From Bordetella parapertussis (GTDB lineage: Bacteria > Pseudomonadota > Gammaproteobacteria > Burkholderiales > CAIKXV01): a DNA stretch of 10,396 nucleotides. How positions within the stretch are numbered: the stretch's first letter is position 1; each line of letters begins with the position of its first letter. The notes under the pieces were generated by a model. That model saw only the letters and a program-made list of their open reading frames with translations. It was not told the DNA's origin and did no database searches. Below, piece by piece: positions 1 to 7,300 of this stretch. The DNA lies in the NCBI GenBank assembly GCA_945877995.1, contig CAMDXD010000114.1:1-10396 (forward strand), in the 5' to 3' direction. The position numbers and the translations under genes were made by a program.

Positions 1-77
1 GCATTACAGCACATCCGGCGGCACGGTTACACTGGGGACCCTCGAATCAACGGCTGCCCGCCGGGCAGGACTTCCGC

Positions 78-1298
78 ATGAACACCGACAGCGCGGCGCC
101 GCTGCGCCCGCCGCCTTCGCTGGCCTACCTGGTGTTCACGCTCACCTTCAGCCATGCGATGTCGGTGTCCTCGATGCTGGTGCTGCCGGCGATCGCCCCG
201 GTGGTCGCGGCCGAGTACGGCATCGATCCGTCGCTGGTCGGCTATCACATCAGCGTGGTCAGCATCGGGCTGATCGTCTCGCTGGTGCTGTTCTCCGGTC
301 TAAGCCGGCGCATCGGCAGTGCGCGTGCCGCGCAGATCGGGCAGTGCCTGGTGGCCACCGGCATGCTGTGCGCCATCCTGCCCTCGGCGGCGTTCCTGCT
401 GCCCGGTTCGCTGGTGATCGGCATCGGCTTCGGATTGCTGGCGCCGCCCGCGTCGGCGCTGATGATGCGCTTCGCGCCGCCGGCCCGGCGCAACCTGGTG
501 TTCTCGATCCAGCAGACCAGCGTGCCGCTGGGTGGCGTGATCGCTGCGCTGGTGGCGCCGCTGGTTGCGGTAAGCGTGGGCTGGCGCTGGGCATTCATGT
601 ACGCGATCGTGATGCTCGGCATGGCGATCGTGCTGCTACAGATCGGACGCCCGTCCTGGGACGACGATCGCGATCCGTCGCATCGCGCGCTGGCGCGCAA
701 CCCGCTCGACAGTGCCCGCTCGAACTGGCGCGACCGCAAGCTGCGGCTGCTGTCGTTCGCGGGGATGTCGTTCTGCTGGGCACAGTTCTGCGTCGTCACC
801 TTCGCGGTGGTCGCCTGTGTCGCGGTGCTCGGCATGAGCATCGTGCAGGCGGGACTGGTGCTGGTCGCGGCGCAGGTCGCGAGCACCGTCGGGCGCATGG
901 CCGCGGGCTGGATCGCCGATCGTATCGGCAGCGCCGGCCGGGTGCTGACCTGGATGTCGTGGACGATGCTGGTGCTGAGCATCGGCTTTTTCTGGCTGTC
1001 GCCGTCGTGGCCGCTGTGGTTTGTCTACGTGATGTTCGCCGCGATCGGACTCGCCTCGGGCGCCTGGGCTGGCATCCTGATGGCCGAGGTCGGACAGCAG
1101 GCCCCGCCGGGACGGGTGGCCGCGGTGGTGGGCGGCACGCTGCTCTACGTGAACATCGGCAAGTTCACCGGGCCGGCGGTGTTCTCGGCGACCTATGCCC
1201 TGACCCACAGCTACAACATCGCGTTCGCGCTGCTGGCTGTTCCGGCGCTGGTGGCGATCGTCTGCCTGCGGGCGCAGCAGCGGCAGGCGGCGACCTGA
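78..1298 (+). CDS. MFS transporter, 12-TM, CynX/NimT-like sugar/organic-acid type
   Basis: Inner-membrane secondary transporter of the major facilitator superfamily, 406 aa, the usual length for a 12-helix member. The protein is almost entirely hydrophobic segments in two halves, with a polar, charged central loop around residues 190-222. The loop between helices 2 and 3 carries a degenerate MFS motif A (GLSRRIG, 74-80). The equivalent loop of the second half has the clearer GRMAAGWIADRIG (272-284). The stretch QQTSVPLGG (145-153) resembles the KQTGVPLGG seen in many betaproteobacterial MFS carriers. The ATG at 78 is chosen because AGGA lies at 67-70, seven bases upstream, and because the N-terminus enters the first helix directly. 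It stands alone on its strand. The stop lies 3 bp from the stop of the convergent Bug receptor, with no room for a terminator. The substrate is unknown; an organic anion is an inference from the neighbours. Confidence 0.93.
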   Translation: MNTDSAAPLRPPPSLAYLVFTLTFSHAMSVSSMLVLPAIAPVVAAEYGIDPSLVGYHISVVSIGLIVSLVLFSGLSRRIGSARAAQIGQCLVATGMLCAILPSAAFLLPGSLVIGIGFGLLAPPASALMMRFAPPARRNLVFSIQQTSVPLGGVIAALVAPLVAVSVGWRWAFMYAIVMLGMAIVLLQIGRPSWDDDRDPSHRALARNPLDSARSNWRDRKLRLLSFAGMSFCWAQFCVVTFAVVACVAVLGMSIVQAGLVLVAAQVASTVGRMAAGWIADRIGSAGRVLTWMSWTMLVLSIGFFWLSPSWPLWFVYVMFAAIGLASGAWAGILMAEVGQQAPPGRVAAVVGGTLLYVNIGKFTGPAVFSATYALTHSYNIAFALLAVPALVAIVCLRAQQRQAAT

Positions 1299-1301
1299 GG
1301 T

Positions 1302-2315
1302 TCACTGAACTTCGATCTTCCGTGCCGCGACGATGCGCCGCCACTTGTCGATCTCGCCGCGCACATGGCTGTCCGCCTCGGCGGGCGTAGTGAGCTTGAG
1401 CGAGCCGCCGAGGTCGGCGAACAGCTTGCCGATGTCCGGCTGCTTGAGCACCGCATGCAGTTCCCGGTTCAGGCGCTCGACGATCGGCTGCGGCGTCGCG
1501 CGCGGCGCGGCGATGCCGGCGAACGACGTGACTTCATAGCCGGGCAGCGTCTCTGCCATCGTCGGTGTATCGGGCAGTTGCGGCGAACGTTCCAGCGAGG
1601 TGACTGCGAGCGCACGCACCCGGTTCGCCTGGATCTGCGAAAAGGCCCCGGTCAGCGTACCGAAGATCACGTCCAGCCGGCCAGCCATCAGTTCGGTCAT
1701 CGGCTCGGCGCTACCCTTGAACGGCACATGCAGCATGTCGGTGTTCGCCATCGAGTTGAACAACTCGGTGGCCAGGTGGAACACCGAGCCGATGCCGACC
1801 GAGCCGTAGTTGAGCTTGCCCGGATTGCGCCGGGCGAGCTCGACCAGCCCGGCCGCGTTGCGCGCCGGCGAATCGTTGCGCACCACCACGACGAACGGAT
1901 AGGTGATCACGACCGTCACCCAGGCGAAGTCCTTCACCGGGTCGTAGGGCAGCTTCGACGCAGTGGCCGCGACCGAGGTGAACGCGCCGCTGGCGAACAG
2001 CAGCGTGTGTCCGTCGGGCAGCGACTTTGCCACCGCAGCGGTGCCGATCATGCCGCCGGCGCCAGGCCGGTTGTCGACCAGCACGTTCTGGCCGAGGCGC
2101 TCGGCCAGCCGTGGCGCGATCGTGCGGCCGACCATGTCGGTATTGCCGCCCGGCGCGAACGGCGAAACCATGCGTACCGGGCGCGAGGGATAGACGACGG
2201 GTGCGACGGGTGCGTCGGCTGCCGAAGCGTGGCCGACGAGGGCAGGTATGGCCGTCATCGAGGCGCCCGCGACGAGTGCCAGGCCGACACGGCTGAAGGT
2301 GAGCGCGCGGGACAC
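1302..2315 (-). CDS. Bug/TctC-family periplasmic solute receptor 1
   Basis: Extracytoplasmic binding protein of the tripartite tricarboxylate transporter (TTT) receptor family, 337 aa from the start chosen here. The N-terminus has a basic n-region, a hydrophobic core and a plausible Sec signal cleavage after HASA (residue 32). The family hallmarks follow: YPSRPVRMVSPFAPGGNTD (42-60), DNRPGAGGMIG (81-91), and the HVPFKG and LPDTPTMAE blocks typical of Bug proteins. The frame stays open to a TTG at 2399, but that would add 28 Arg-rich residues lying inside the nitroreductase gene. The GTG at 2315 puts a normal signal peptide at the N-terminus and lies 10 bp after the nitroreductase stop, so it is preferred, although no strong Shine-Dalgarno is visible. 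It is probably co-transcribed with the nitroreductase. The ligand is unknown; Bug proteins typically bind small carboxylates, amides or nicotinate-like compounds. Confidence 0.92.
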   Translation of the reverse strand: MSRALTFSRVGLALVAGASMTAIPALVGHASAADAPVAPVVYPSRPVRMVSPFAPGGNTDMVGRTIAPRLAERLGQNVLVDNRPGAGGMIGTAAVAKSLPDGHTLLFASGAFTSVAATASKLPYDPVKDFAWVTVVITYPFVVVVRNDSPARNAAGLVELARRNPGKLNYGSVGIGSVFHLATELFNSMANTDMLHVPFKGSAEPMTELMAGRLDVIFGTLTGAFSQIQANRVRALAVTSLERSPQLPDTPTMAETLPGYEVTSFAGIAAPRATPQPIVERLNRELHAVLKQPDIGKLFADLGGSLKLTTPAEADSHVRGEIDKWRRIVAARKIEVQ

Positions 2316-2325
2316 GAGGGCTTGC

Positions 2326-2880
2326 TCAGCCGAACCGGTTCCAGACCACGATCTCTTCGGCCGGCTTGCGCGTGCGCGGCTTGCGATCCTTGGCCGCAAT
2401 CTCTTCCGGCAGGTCTTCGATGCGGCCGCGATAGCCAGCCACCACCAGCGCCACTGGGCGCATCGATGCGGGGATCGCGAACGCCTTGGTGACCTTGTCG
2501 AAGTCCCAGCCGATCATCGCGTGCGTGGTGAGCCCGAGCGCGCAGCCCTGGATCAGCAGGTTCTCGAGCGCGAGGCCACAGTCGAGCATGAATGACTGCT
2601 GCCCGTTTCGGTCCGGTTGCTCGTCCGGGTTTCCGACCACCACCATCTTCAGCGCGGCGGCGGCGGCCCAGGCGCGGTTGCCTTCGCTCAGCGCATCGTC
2701 ATAGGCGGCAATCGACGCGGCATCCTGTGCGATCAGCAGCCGCCACGGCTGCTTGTTGTTCGACGACGGCGCCCAGCGGAACGCTTCGATCAGTGTCTGT
2801 ACGACATCGGGCTCGAGCGGGCGGTTGGCGAAATGGCGCTCGCTGCGGCGGTCGACGAGGGCTTGCAGGATCGTTGGCAT
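2326..2880 (-). CDS. Nitroreductase-family flavoprotein
   Basis: Probable FMN-dependent NAD(P)H oxidoreductase of the nitroreductase superfamily, 184 aa, cytosolic and expected to be a homodimer. Visible landmarks are the N-terminal RRSERHF (11-17) and PSSNNKQPW (38-46), which match the phosphate- and FMN-contacting R-R-S-x-R and P-S-x-x-N-x-Q-P-W motifs. DCGLALENLLIQ (100-111) is the usual helix before the Gly-rich strand, and the C-terminal RKPAEEIVVWNRFG resembles the family's R-K-P-hydrophobic ending. The ATG at 2880 gives the motif spacing expected for the family; the ribosome-binding site before it is weak. It is the first gene of a two-gene minus-strand unit with Bug receptor 1 (10-bp gap). 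It diverges from the aldolase across a 137-bp spacer. Family membership is firm; the substrate (nitroaromatic, quinone, enoate or an oxidative catabolic step) cannot be told. Confidence 0.9.
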   Translation of the reverse strand: MPTILQALVDRRSERHFANRPLEPDVVQTLIEAFRWAPSSNNKQPWRLLIAQDAASIAAYDDALSEGNRAWAAAAALKMVVVGNPDEQPDRNGQQSFMLDCGLALENLLIQGCALGLTTHAMIGWDFDKVTKAFAIPASMRPVALVVAGYRGRIEDLPEEIAAKDRKPRTRKPAEEIVVWNRFG

Positions 2881-3017
2881 CGAGGGGCGCGCTCCGGTTG
2901 CGGTCGGGAAGAGCCGAAAGCGTACCGCGTTTCGGGTCTATCATTGCGCACCGGCGCGACGACAGACCGGGCCCGGACGCCTGACCGGGCGGCGTGCGCC
3001 GACCAGGAGGACAAACG
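2881..3017. promoter_or_regulatory. Divergent intergenic spacer with candidate -10 and GC-rich repeats
   Basis: This spacer separates the minus-strand nitroreductase from the plus-strand aldolase and must hold promoters for both. On the plus strand TATCAT at 2939-2944 matches five of six bases of a sigma-70 -10 box, but no convincing -35 box lies 16-18 bp upstream. The segment GACCGGGC occurs twice (2965-2972 and 2983-2990). CCGGGCCCGG (2967-2976) is a perfect palindrome, and its right half can also pair with 2985-2990 around an 8-nt loop. This could be an operator or a leader hairpin. No clear minus-strand promoter was seen. Confidence 0.35.
3005..3010 (+). promoter_or_regulatory. Shine-Dalgarno AGGAGG that fixes the aldolase start
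   Basis: A perfect AGGAGG ends seven bases before the ATG at 3018. It rules against the upstream in-frame GTG at 2994, which would add eight residues and would place this site inside the coding region. Confidence 0.85.
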
Positions 3018-4007
3018 ATGGACTACAGCCGCAGCGAGGCCAAGCGTGCCGCGCGCGAACGGTTCCGAGGGGTATGGGCGGCGATCACTACCCCGTTCAC
3101 GGCGGACAACCGCATCGACGAGCCGGGCCTGCGCCACAACATGCGCTGGCTGATCGAGCACCTGAAGATCGACGGCGTGTTCTGCACCGGCACCATGGGC
3201 GAGTTCTGGGCGCTCACCAAGGAAGAGCGGATGCGCGTGGTCGAGATCGTCTGCGAAGAGGCGCGCGGCCGATGTCTCACGATTCCGCACACCGGCCACC
3301 ACAGCGCGGACGAGACGGTCGAGCTGACCAACCAGGCCGAGCGCGCTGGCGCCGACTTCGCGATCGTGATGAACCCGTACTACCCGCCGGCGAGCGACGA
3401 GGCGCTGTACCAGTGGTATTCGCATGTGAGCGCTCGCACGAACATCGGCATCTGGATGTTCGATACGCCGTTCTCCGAGGTCGCCCTGTCACCCGAGGTG
3501 ACCGCACGCATCGCCGGCCTCGAGAACCTCTGCGGGCTGAAGTGCTCGCGGCCGCTCGACCACTATGCGAAGGTGCAGGCACTGGTCGGCGATTCGATCG
3601 TGCTGAGCCACCCGTCCGAGACCGAGCTGCTGCACCTGATCACGCACAACGGCATGAAGGTCCACATGTCGTCCGCAGCCCCGTTCCTGATCCAGGTGCC
3701 GGGCTATACGCCGATGCGCGACTACACCGAGCTCGCGCTGGCCGGCGACCTCGCTGGTGCGAAGGCGATCCGCGATGGCATCGAACCGCTGCGTGCAGTC
3801 CACGAGCGCTGGATCCGCGAGCCCTGGCTCAAGCACCACCTCATGCCGATCGCGCAGATCAAGGCGTGGTGCGACATGATCGGCATGGTGGGTGGCGCGG
3901 TGCGACCGCCGCTGCTGCCGCTGCCGGCGGCGGAGATCGCGGCGATGCGCACGGACCTGGAGCAGGTCGGCCTGCTCGCCCGGGTGGCGAAGCGCGCGAC
4001 CGCGTGA
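3018..4007 (+). CDS. DapA-superfamily Schiff-base aldolase/lyase (dihydrodipicolinate synthase family)
   Basis: Class I aldolase-type TIM-barrel protein of the DHDPS/N-acetylneuraminate lyase superfamily, 329 aa, somewhat longer than the usual ~290-300 because of an N-terminal extension. GTMGE (58-62) corresponds to the GTTGE substrate-carboxylate loop and NPYY (119-122) to the TPYY strand. LCGLKCS carries the presumed Schiff-base lysine at K175 (equivalent to K161 of E. coli DapA). The segment equivalent to LYNVPSR of DapA reads MFDTPFS (147-153). The catalytic tyrosine (E. coli Y133) is therefore replaced by F148, and the substrate-binding arginine (R138) is absent. It is unlikely to be lysine-pathway DapA and more likely a catabolic pyruvate-type or 2-oxoacid aldolase, hydratase or lyase. 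The start is set by AGGAGG at 3005-3010. It leads a plus-strand unit with two Bug receptors, suggesting that it acts on their ligand or a derivative. Family is sure, reaction unknown. Confidence 0.92.
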   Translation: MDYSRSEAKRAARERFRGVWAAITTPFTADNRIDEPGLRHNMRWLIEHLKIDGVFCTGTMGEFWALTKEERMRVVEIVCEEARGRCLTIPHTGHHSADETVELTNQAERAGADFAIVMNPYYPPASDEALYQWYSHVSARTNIGIWMFDTPFSEVALSPEVTARIAGLENLCGLKCSRPLDHYAKVQALVGDSIVLSHPSETELLHLITHNGMKVHMSSAAPFLIQVPGYTPMRDYTELALAGDLAGAKAIRDGIEPLRAVHERWIREPWLKHHLMPIAQIKAWCDMIGMVGGAVRPPLLPLPAAEIAAMRTDLEQVGLLARVAKRATA

Positions 4008-4097
4008 TCGCAGGGTAACGGCAGCAACCCGCCCGCCAATGGCGGCCGCCGGCAGAGCGGCCCTTGACCGGCGCTGATCGAGTATGGAGGAGGCGTG
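4008..4097 (+). other. Spacer between aldolase and Bug receptor 2 with two small hairpins
   Basis: This 90-bp gap holds CCGCC-AAT-GGCGG (4033-4045) and GGCCGC with GCGGCC around a 7-nt loop (4044-4062). The two share bases, so they could be alternative structures. No T-run follows either, so an intrinsic terminator is not supported and read-through from the aldolase into the receptor is likely. A very strong GGAGGAGG (4086-4093) serves the downstream gene. Confidence 0.4.
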
Positions 4098-5153
4098 ATG
4101 CAATCACTGGCGGGGAATGTTCGTCCGCTGCGTCGGGCGATCGAGGCGACGTTCGCAGCAGGCAGGGCAACGACGGTCGTGCTGGCGGCCGCGCTTCCAG
4201 TCACGCTCGCGCTCGCACTCACCGCCACGCATGCGCTGGCGCAAGGCACGTCCGGAGCCTGGCCCTCGAAGCCGATCCGCTTCATCGTGCCGTGGACGCC
4301 GGGCAGCGGCACCGACCTGTGGTCGCGTGCGTTCGCCGCACGGCTGCAGGACACCATCGGCCAGTCGGTGGTGATCGACAATCGCGGCGGTGCCGGCACG
4401 GTGATCGGCACCGAGATCGCCGCCAAGGCACCGGCCGATGGCTACACGATCTATGTCGGCGGATCAGTGTCGCTGGCGATCAGCCCGGCGATCTACCCGA
4501 AGGTTGCCTACGACCCGGTGCGCGACTTCGCACCAGTGAGCCTCGTCTCGCGCTTCTACAACGCGATTGCAGTGCATCCGTCGCTGCCGGTCAAGTCGGT
4601 GAAGGAGCTGATCGCCCTGTCTCGGCGCCAGCCCGGCGCGTTGATGATGGCCTCGGCCGGCAACGGCTCGACCAGCCACCTCGTCGGTGAACTGTTCATG
4701 GCCACCACCGGCGTGAAATGGACGCATGTGCCGTACAAGGGCGGCGGCCAGTCGGTGGCCGGCGTGCTCGGCGGCGAATCGCACTTCACCATCTCGCCCG
4801 TGGTCGCGACCGCATCGCTTGCGCGCACGGGCAAACTGCGGGTGTTCGCCGTGACCAGTGCGCAGCGATTGTCCGGACTGCCGGATGTGCCGACTGTCGC
4901 CGAGTCGGGCGTGCCCGGCTTCGAGTACGGCGGCTGGAACGGCATCCTGGTGCCGGCGGGTACGCCGGCGGAGATGATCGCGCGGCTCAACGCAGCCACG
5001 GTGAAGGCGGCGAACACGCCGGAGTTCAGGGAAGTGCTCGAGCAGGACGGCTCGCAACTGGTGGCCGGAACCCCGGAGCAGTTCGCCGCGTTCATCCGCA
5101 GCGAGTTCGAGCGGCATGTGAAGCTGATCAAGGCGGCGGGCATACGTCCCTAG
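4098..5153 (+). CDS. Bug/TctC-family periplasmic solute receptor 2
   Basis: TTT-family periplasmic binding protein, 351 aa. It has an unusually long n-region containing several arginines, then a hydrophobic core, with cleavage expected after HALA (residue 48). The mature protein starts with the family signature WPSKPIRFIVPWTPGSGTD (55-73), followed by DNRGGAG, APADGYT, HVPYKGGG and the LPDVPTVAESG block. The ATG at 4098 is preferred over the adjacent GTG at 4095 because GGAGG at 4086-4090 lies seven bases from the ATG. The G-S-G variant replaces the more usual G-G-x-T-D loop of the first ligand-binding turn. It follows the aldolase by 90 bp and precedes Bug receptor 3 by 38 bp. It shares with receptor 3 the D-N-R-G-G, IGTE, AKAPADG and HPSLPVKS blocks, so the two probably arose by tandem duplication. 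The ligand is unknown. Confidence 0.93.
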   Translation: MQSLAGNVRPLRRAIEATFAAGRATTVVLAAALPVTLALALTATHALAQGTSGAWPSKPIRFIVPWTPGSGTDLWSRAFAARLQDTIGQSVVIDNRGGAGTVIGTEIAAKAPADGYTIYVGGSVSLAISPAIYPKVAYDPVRDFAPVSLVSRFYNAIAVHPSLPVKSVKELIALSRRQPGALMMASAGNGSTSHLVGELFMATTGVKWTHVPYKGGGQSVAGVLGGESHFTISPVVATASLARTGKLRVFAVTSAQRLSGLPDVPTVAESGVPGFEYGGWNGILVPAGTPAEMIARLNAATVKAANTPEFREVLEQDGSQLVAGTPEQFAAFIRSEFERHVKLIKAAGIRP

Positions 5154-5180
5154 CGGCCACGCGCAGCGGATTCGAGACCC

Positions 5181-5185
5181 AGGAG
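5181..5185 (+). promoter_or_regulatory. Shine-Dalgarno AGGAG that fixes the Bug receptor 3 start
   Basis: AGGAG lies six bases before the ATG at 5192. The reading frame is open far upstream (to 4718, through the end of the preceding gene), so this site and the signal peptide directly after 5192 define the true start. Confidence 0.85.
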
Positions 5186-5191
5186 AACCCC

Positions 5192-6172
5192 ATGCAAGGA
5201 CGCATCCGCATCGCGGCTGCCGCAGCGCTGGCACTGTCATCGGCCCTGTCCATCCCGGCAGTGGCGCTTGCGCAGGCCTGGCCAGTCAAGCCGATCCGCC
5301 TGATCGTGCCAGGGCCCGCCGGCGGTGGGACGGACATCCTCGGGCGGATGGTCGCGGAGGGCCTGTCACGCCAACTCGGCCAGGCGGTGATCGTCGACAA
5401 CCGCGGCGGTGGGGCCGGCATGATCGGCACCGAGGTCGTCGCGAAGGCGCCTGCAGACGGGCACACGCTCCTGATGGCCTACGCTGGCGTGATGACGGTC
5501 AACCCGGCCTTGTTCAAGGTGATGCCCTACGATCCGATCAAGGACTTCGCGCCGGTCGCCATGTTCGCGCGGGTGCCGGCGGTGCTCGTCGTCCATCCGT
5601 CCTTGCCTGTGAAGTCGATCGCCGACCTCGTGCGGCTGGCGCGCTCGAAGCCCAGGGCGCTGGACTACGCATCGTCCGGCAACGGGACCTCGGGCCACCT
5701 GTGCCTGGAACTGCTCAAGCAGGTCGCGAACATCGACATCGTGCACATTCCCTACAAGGGCGGCGCGCCGGCGATGGCCGACGTGCTGGGTGGCCAGGTG
5801 CCGATCATCTGCAACAACCTGGTGGAGATCCTGCCGCAGGTGAAGGCGGGGCGCATGCGCGCGCTCGGCATCTCGGCGCTTGCGCGGTCTTCCCTGCTGC
5901 CCGACCTACCGGCCATCGCGGAGACCTATCCGGGGTTCGAGGCCGACACCTGGTTCGGCGTGATCGCGCCGGCGGGCACGCCTGCGCCGATCGTCGATCG
6001 GCTGAACGAGTCGGTGCGGCAGATCAAGGAGACGCCGGCGGTGAAGAGCCGCCTGCTGCAGATGGGCGCCGAGGCGATCGAACTGTCACCGGCCGAGTTC
6101 GGGGCGCTGATCCGCAAGGAGATGGAAAAATGGGGGCGGGTCGTGGCCGGCGCGGGCATCCGGCCGGAGTAG
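5192..6172 (+). CDS. Bug/TctC-family periplasmic solute receptor 3
   Basis: TTT-family periplasmic binding protein, 326 aa. A classical Sec signal peptide (basic MQGRIRI, alanine-leucine core) ends at VALA, with cleavage after residue 27. The mature chain opens with WPVKPIRLIVPGPAGGGTD (30-48), the family's first ligand-binding loop, followed by DNRGGGAGMIGTE, APADGHT, HIPYKGGAP and LPDLPAIAE. It is the last gene of the aldolase-Bug-Bug unit, 38 bp after receptor 2 and clearly its closest relative here. Its TAG stop is 3 bp from the TGA stop of the convergent 374-aa gene, so transcription from the two sides must collide or be ended by factors other than an intrinsic terminator. Two receptors beside one aldolase suggests related ligands or differing affinities; this is inference. 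Confidence 0.94.
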   Translation: MQGRIRIAAAAALALSSALSIPAVALAQAWPVKPIRLIVPGPAGGGTDILGRMVAEGLSRQLGQAVIVDNRGGGAGMIGTEVVAKAPADGHTLLMAYAGVMTVNPALFKVMPYDPIKDFAPVAMFARVPAVLVVHPSLPVKSIADLVRLARSKPRALDYASSGNGTSGHLCLELLKQVANIDIVHIPYKGGAPAMADVLGGQVPIICNNLVEILPQVKAGRMRALGISALARSSLLPDLPAIAETYPGFEADTWFGVIAPAGTPAPIVDRLNESVRQIKETPAVKSRLLQMGAEAIELSPAEFGALIRKEMEKWGRVVAGAGIRPE

Positions 6173-6175
6173 TGC

Positions 6176-7300
6176 TCAGGCACGGCCTGCTCGGACCGCT
6201 TCGACCGACCCCGCGAACGATCCGTCGCGCCGCTTCAGCGCGCGGGTGACGGATCGCTCGTTGCCGAAGGTGGGAATCACCGCCGAGTGCTTGCCGGCGC
6301 CGCCGACGACGATGACGATGTAGTCCTGCGGGCTCTGGCACATCGGCACCATCGCATCGAGGCCGGCCGTCGCGAAGCGCTCCGGAAACGTCACGCGCAG
6401 CCTGCGCTCGCGGTTCTCGTCGGAGAACTTTCCGAGGGGTACGCAGGCATGCTCGTACAGGTACTCCTTCACGTCCTGCTTCGAAAAGCCACCCTTGGCC
6501 ACGGTGGCGGCGTGCTCTGGCCCGAACAGGATCACCGGCTCCGACAGGCGGTTGTTGATGTTGTTGACGCCGGTGGTCGCCACCGTGCCGGCAAGGGTCT
6601 TCATCACCCCGTCGGCGGTCGTGCTCTCGTGGTCGTTGACGTTGTGCGGTGGCTCGGCGGCGACCACGGTCACGGTCGACGCATGCGCAGGAAAGCCGCG
6701 CTCGACATGCAGTGGTTCCCATGGGCTCGCACCGACGTTCTCTGCCGTGCAGTATGTGTACTTCGCCGGCGAACCGTAGGTCGCCATGTCGCCCACGCCC
6801 GGGGACGAGCCGCCGAGGTTCACCAGCGCGAGGCGGACTGCACGGCCGATGGTCGCGTTCGCCTGTCCGGCCGGGCCGAGCGCACCGTGCCCGCAGTTCA
6901 GCTTGAGTTCCGCTGCGATCGGCCCGTTGAAGATCAACAGCGGCGAGCATGAATGGGTCGTCGCCTGCACGCCGTACAGGTTGAACGGCTCTTCGGCGAG
7001 CGCTTCGATCGCCAGCATCACGAGCGGGAAGTACTCTGGTCGGCATCCGGCCATCACGGCGTTGGCGGCCAGCCGCAGCGGCGTTGCCGCACCATAGCGC
7101 GGCGGGATCTTGGCGATCGGCTCGTCCCATGCCCGGTCGCAGTAGTCGAGCATGCGTTCCACCCGGGCCACCGTCGGCGGCACGATCGGCAGTCCATCGC
7201 TCCAGCCGCGCTCGAGGTATAGCGCATTGATCTTCTCGAGGTCGTCCTCGGCCTGCAGGCTCGCACCGGGCAGGGCGAGCAGGTCCGGCAGCGAAGTCAT
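6176..7300 (-). CDS. Conserved protein of unknown function, partner of the UGSC selenoprotein
   Basis: Protein of 374 aa with no signal peptide or membrane helix, so probably cytosolic. Its function is not recognised. Visible features are DGLPIVPPT (35-43) near the N-terminus; AGCRPEYFP (84-92) with C86; LLIFNGP (121-127); an NCGHGALGPAGQ block (135-146) with C136; the glycine-rich SSPGVGD (165-171); and KYTYC ending at C184. Further cysteines lie at 54, 118, 286 and 321. The dense conserved-looking Gly/Pro/Cys motifs suggest an enzyme, perhaps thiol- or metal-dependent, rather than a structural protein. The ATG at 7300 overlaps the TGA stop of the selenoprotein (ATGA), which indicates translational coupling and probably a physical or stepwise functional link. 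From memory, proteins with the DGLPxVPPT motif recur beside UGSC genes; I could not check this here. It ends 3 bp from the convergent Bug receptor 3. Confidence 0.85.
   Translation of the reverse strand: MTSLPDLLALPGASLQAEDDLEKINALYLERGWSDGLPIVPPTVARVERMLDYCDRAWDEPIAKIPPRYGAATPLRLAANAVMAGCRPEYFPLVMLAIEALAEEPFNLYGVQATTHSCSPLLIFNGPIAAELKLNCGHGALGPAGQANATIGRAVRLALVNLGGSSPGVGDMATYGSPAKYTYCTAENVGASPWEPLHVERGFPAHASTVTVVAAEPPHNVNDHESTTADGVMKTLAGTVATTGVNNINNRLSEPVILFGPEHAATVAKGGFSKQDVKEYLYEHACVPLGKFSDENRERRLRVTFPERFATAGLDAMVPMCQSPQDYIVIVVGGAGKHSAVIPTFGNERSVTRALKRRDGSFAGSVEAVRAGRA

Noticed and set aside
4..33. Possible promoter (TACACT at 28-33) before the MFS gene
   Set aside because: The -10 match is four of six and no -35 box fits upstream; too weak to call with so little upstream sequence.
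344..1390. Long plus-strand and minus-strand ORFs inside the MFS gene
   Set aside because: Their composition (Arg, Ala, Gly, Pro runs) is typical of alternate frames in GC-rich DNA, and the MFS frame has clear transmembrane and motif structure.
4033..4062. Hairpins after the aldolase gene as an intrinsic terminator
   Set aside because: The stems are only 5-6 bp and no T-run follows either one.
4718..5191. N-terminal extension of Bug receptor 3 upstream of 5192
   Set aside because: It overlaps the end of Bug receptor 2 in another frame, is Arg-rich, and the ribosome-binding site plus signal peptide place the start at 5192.
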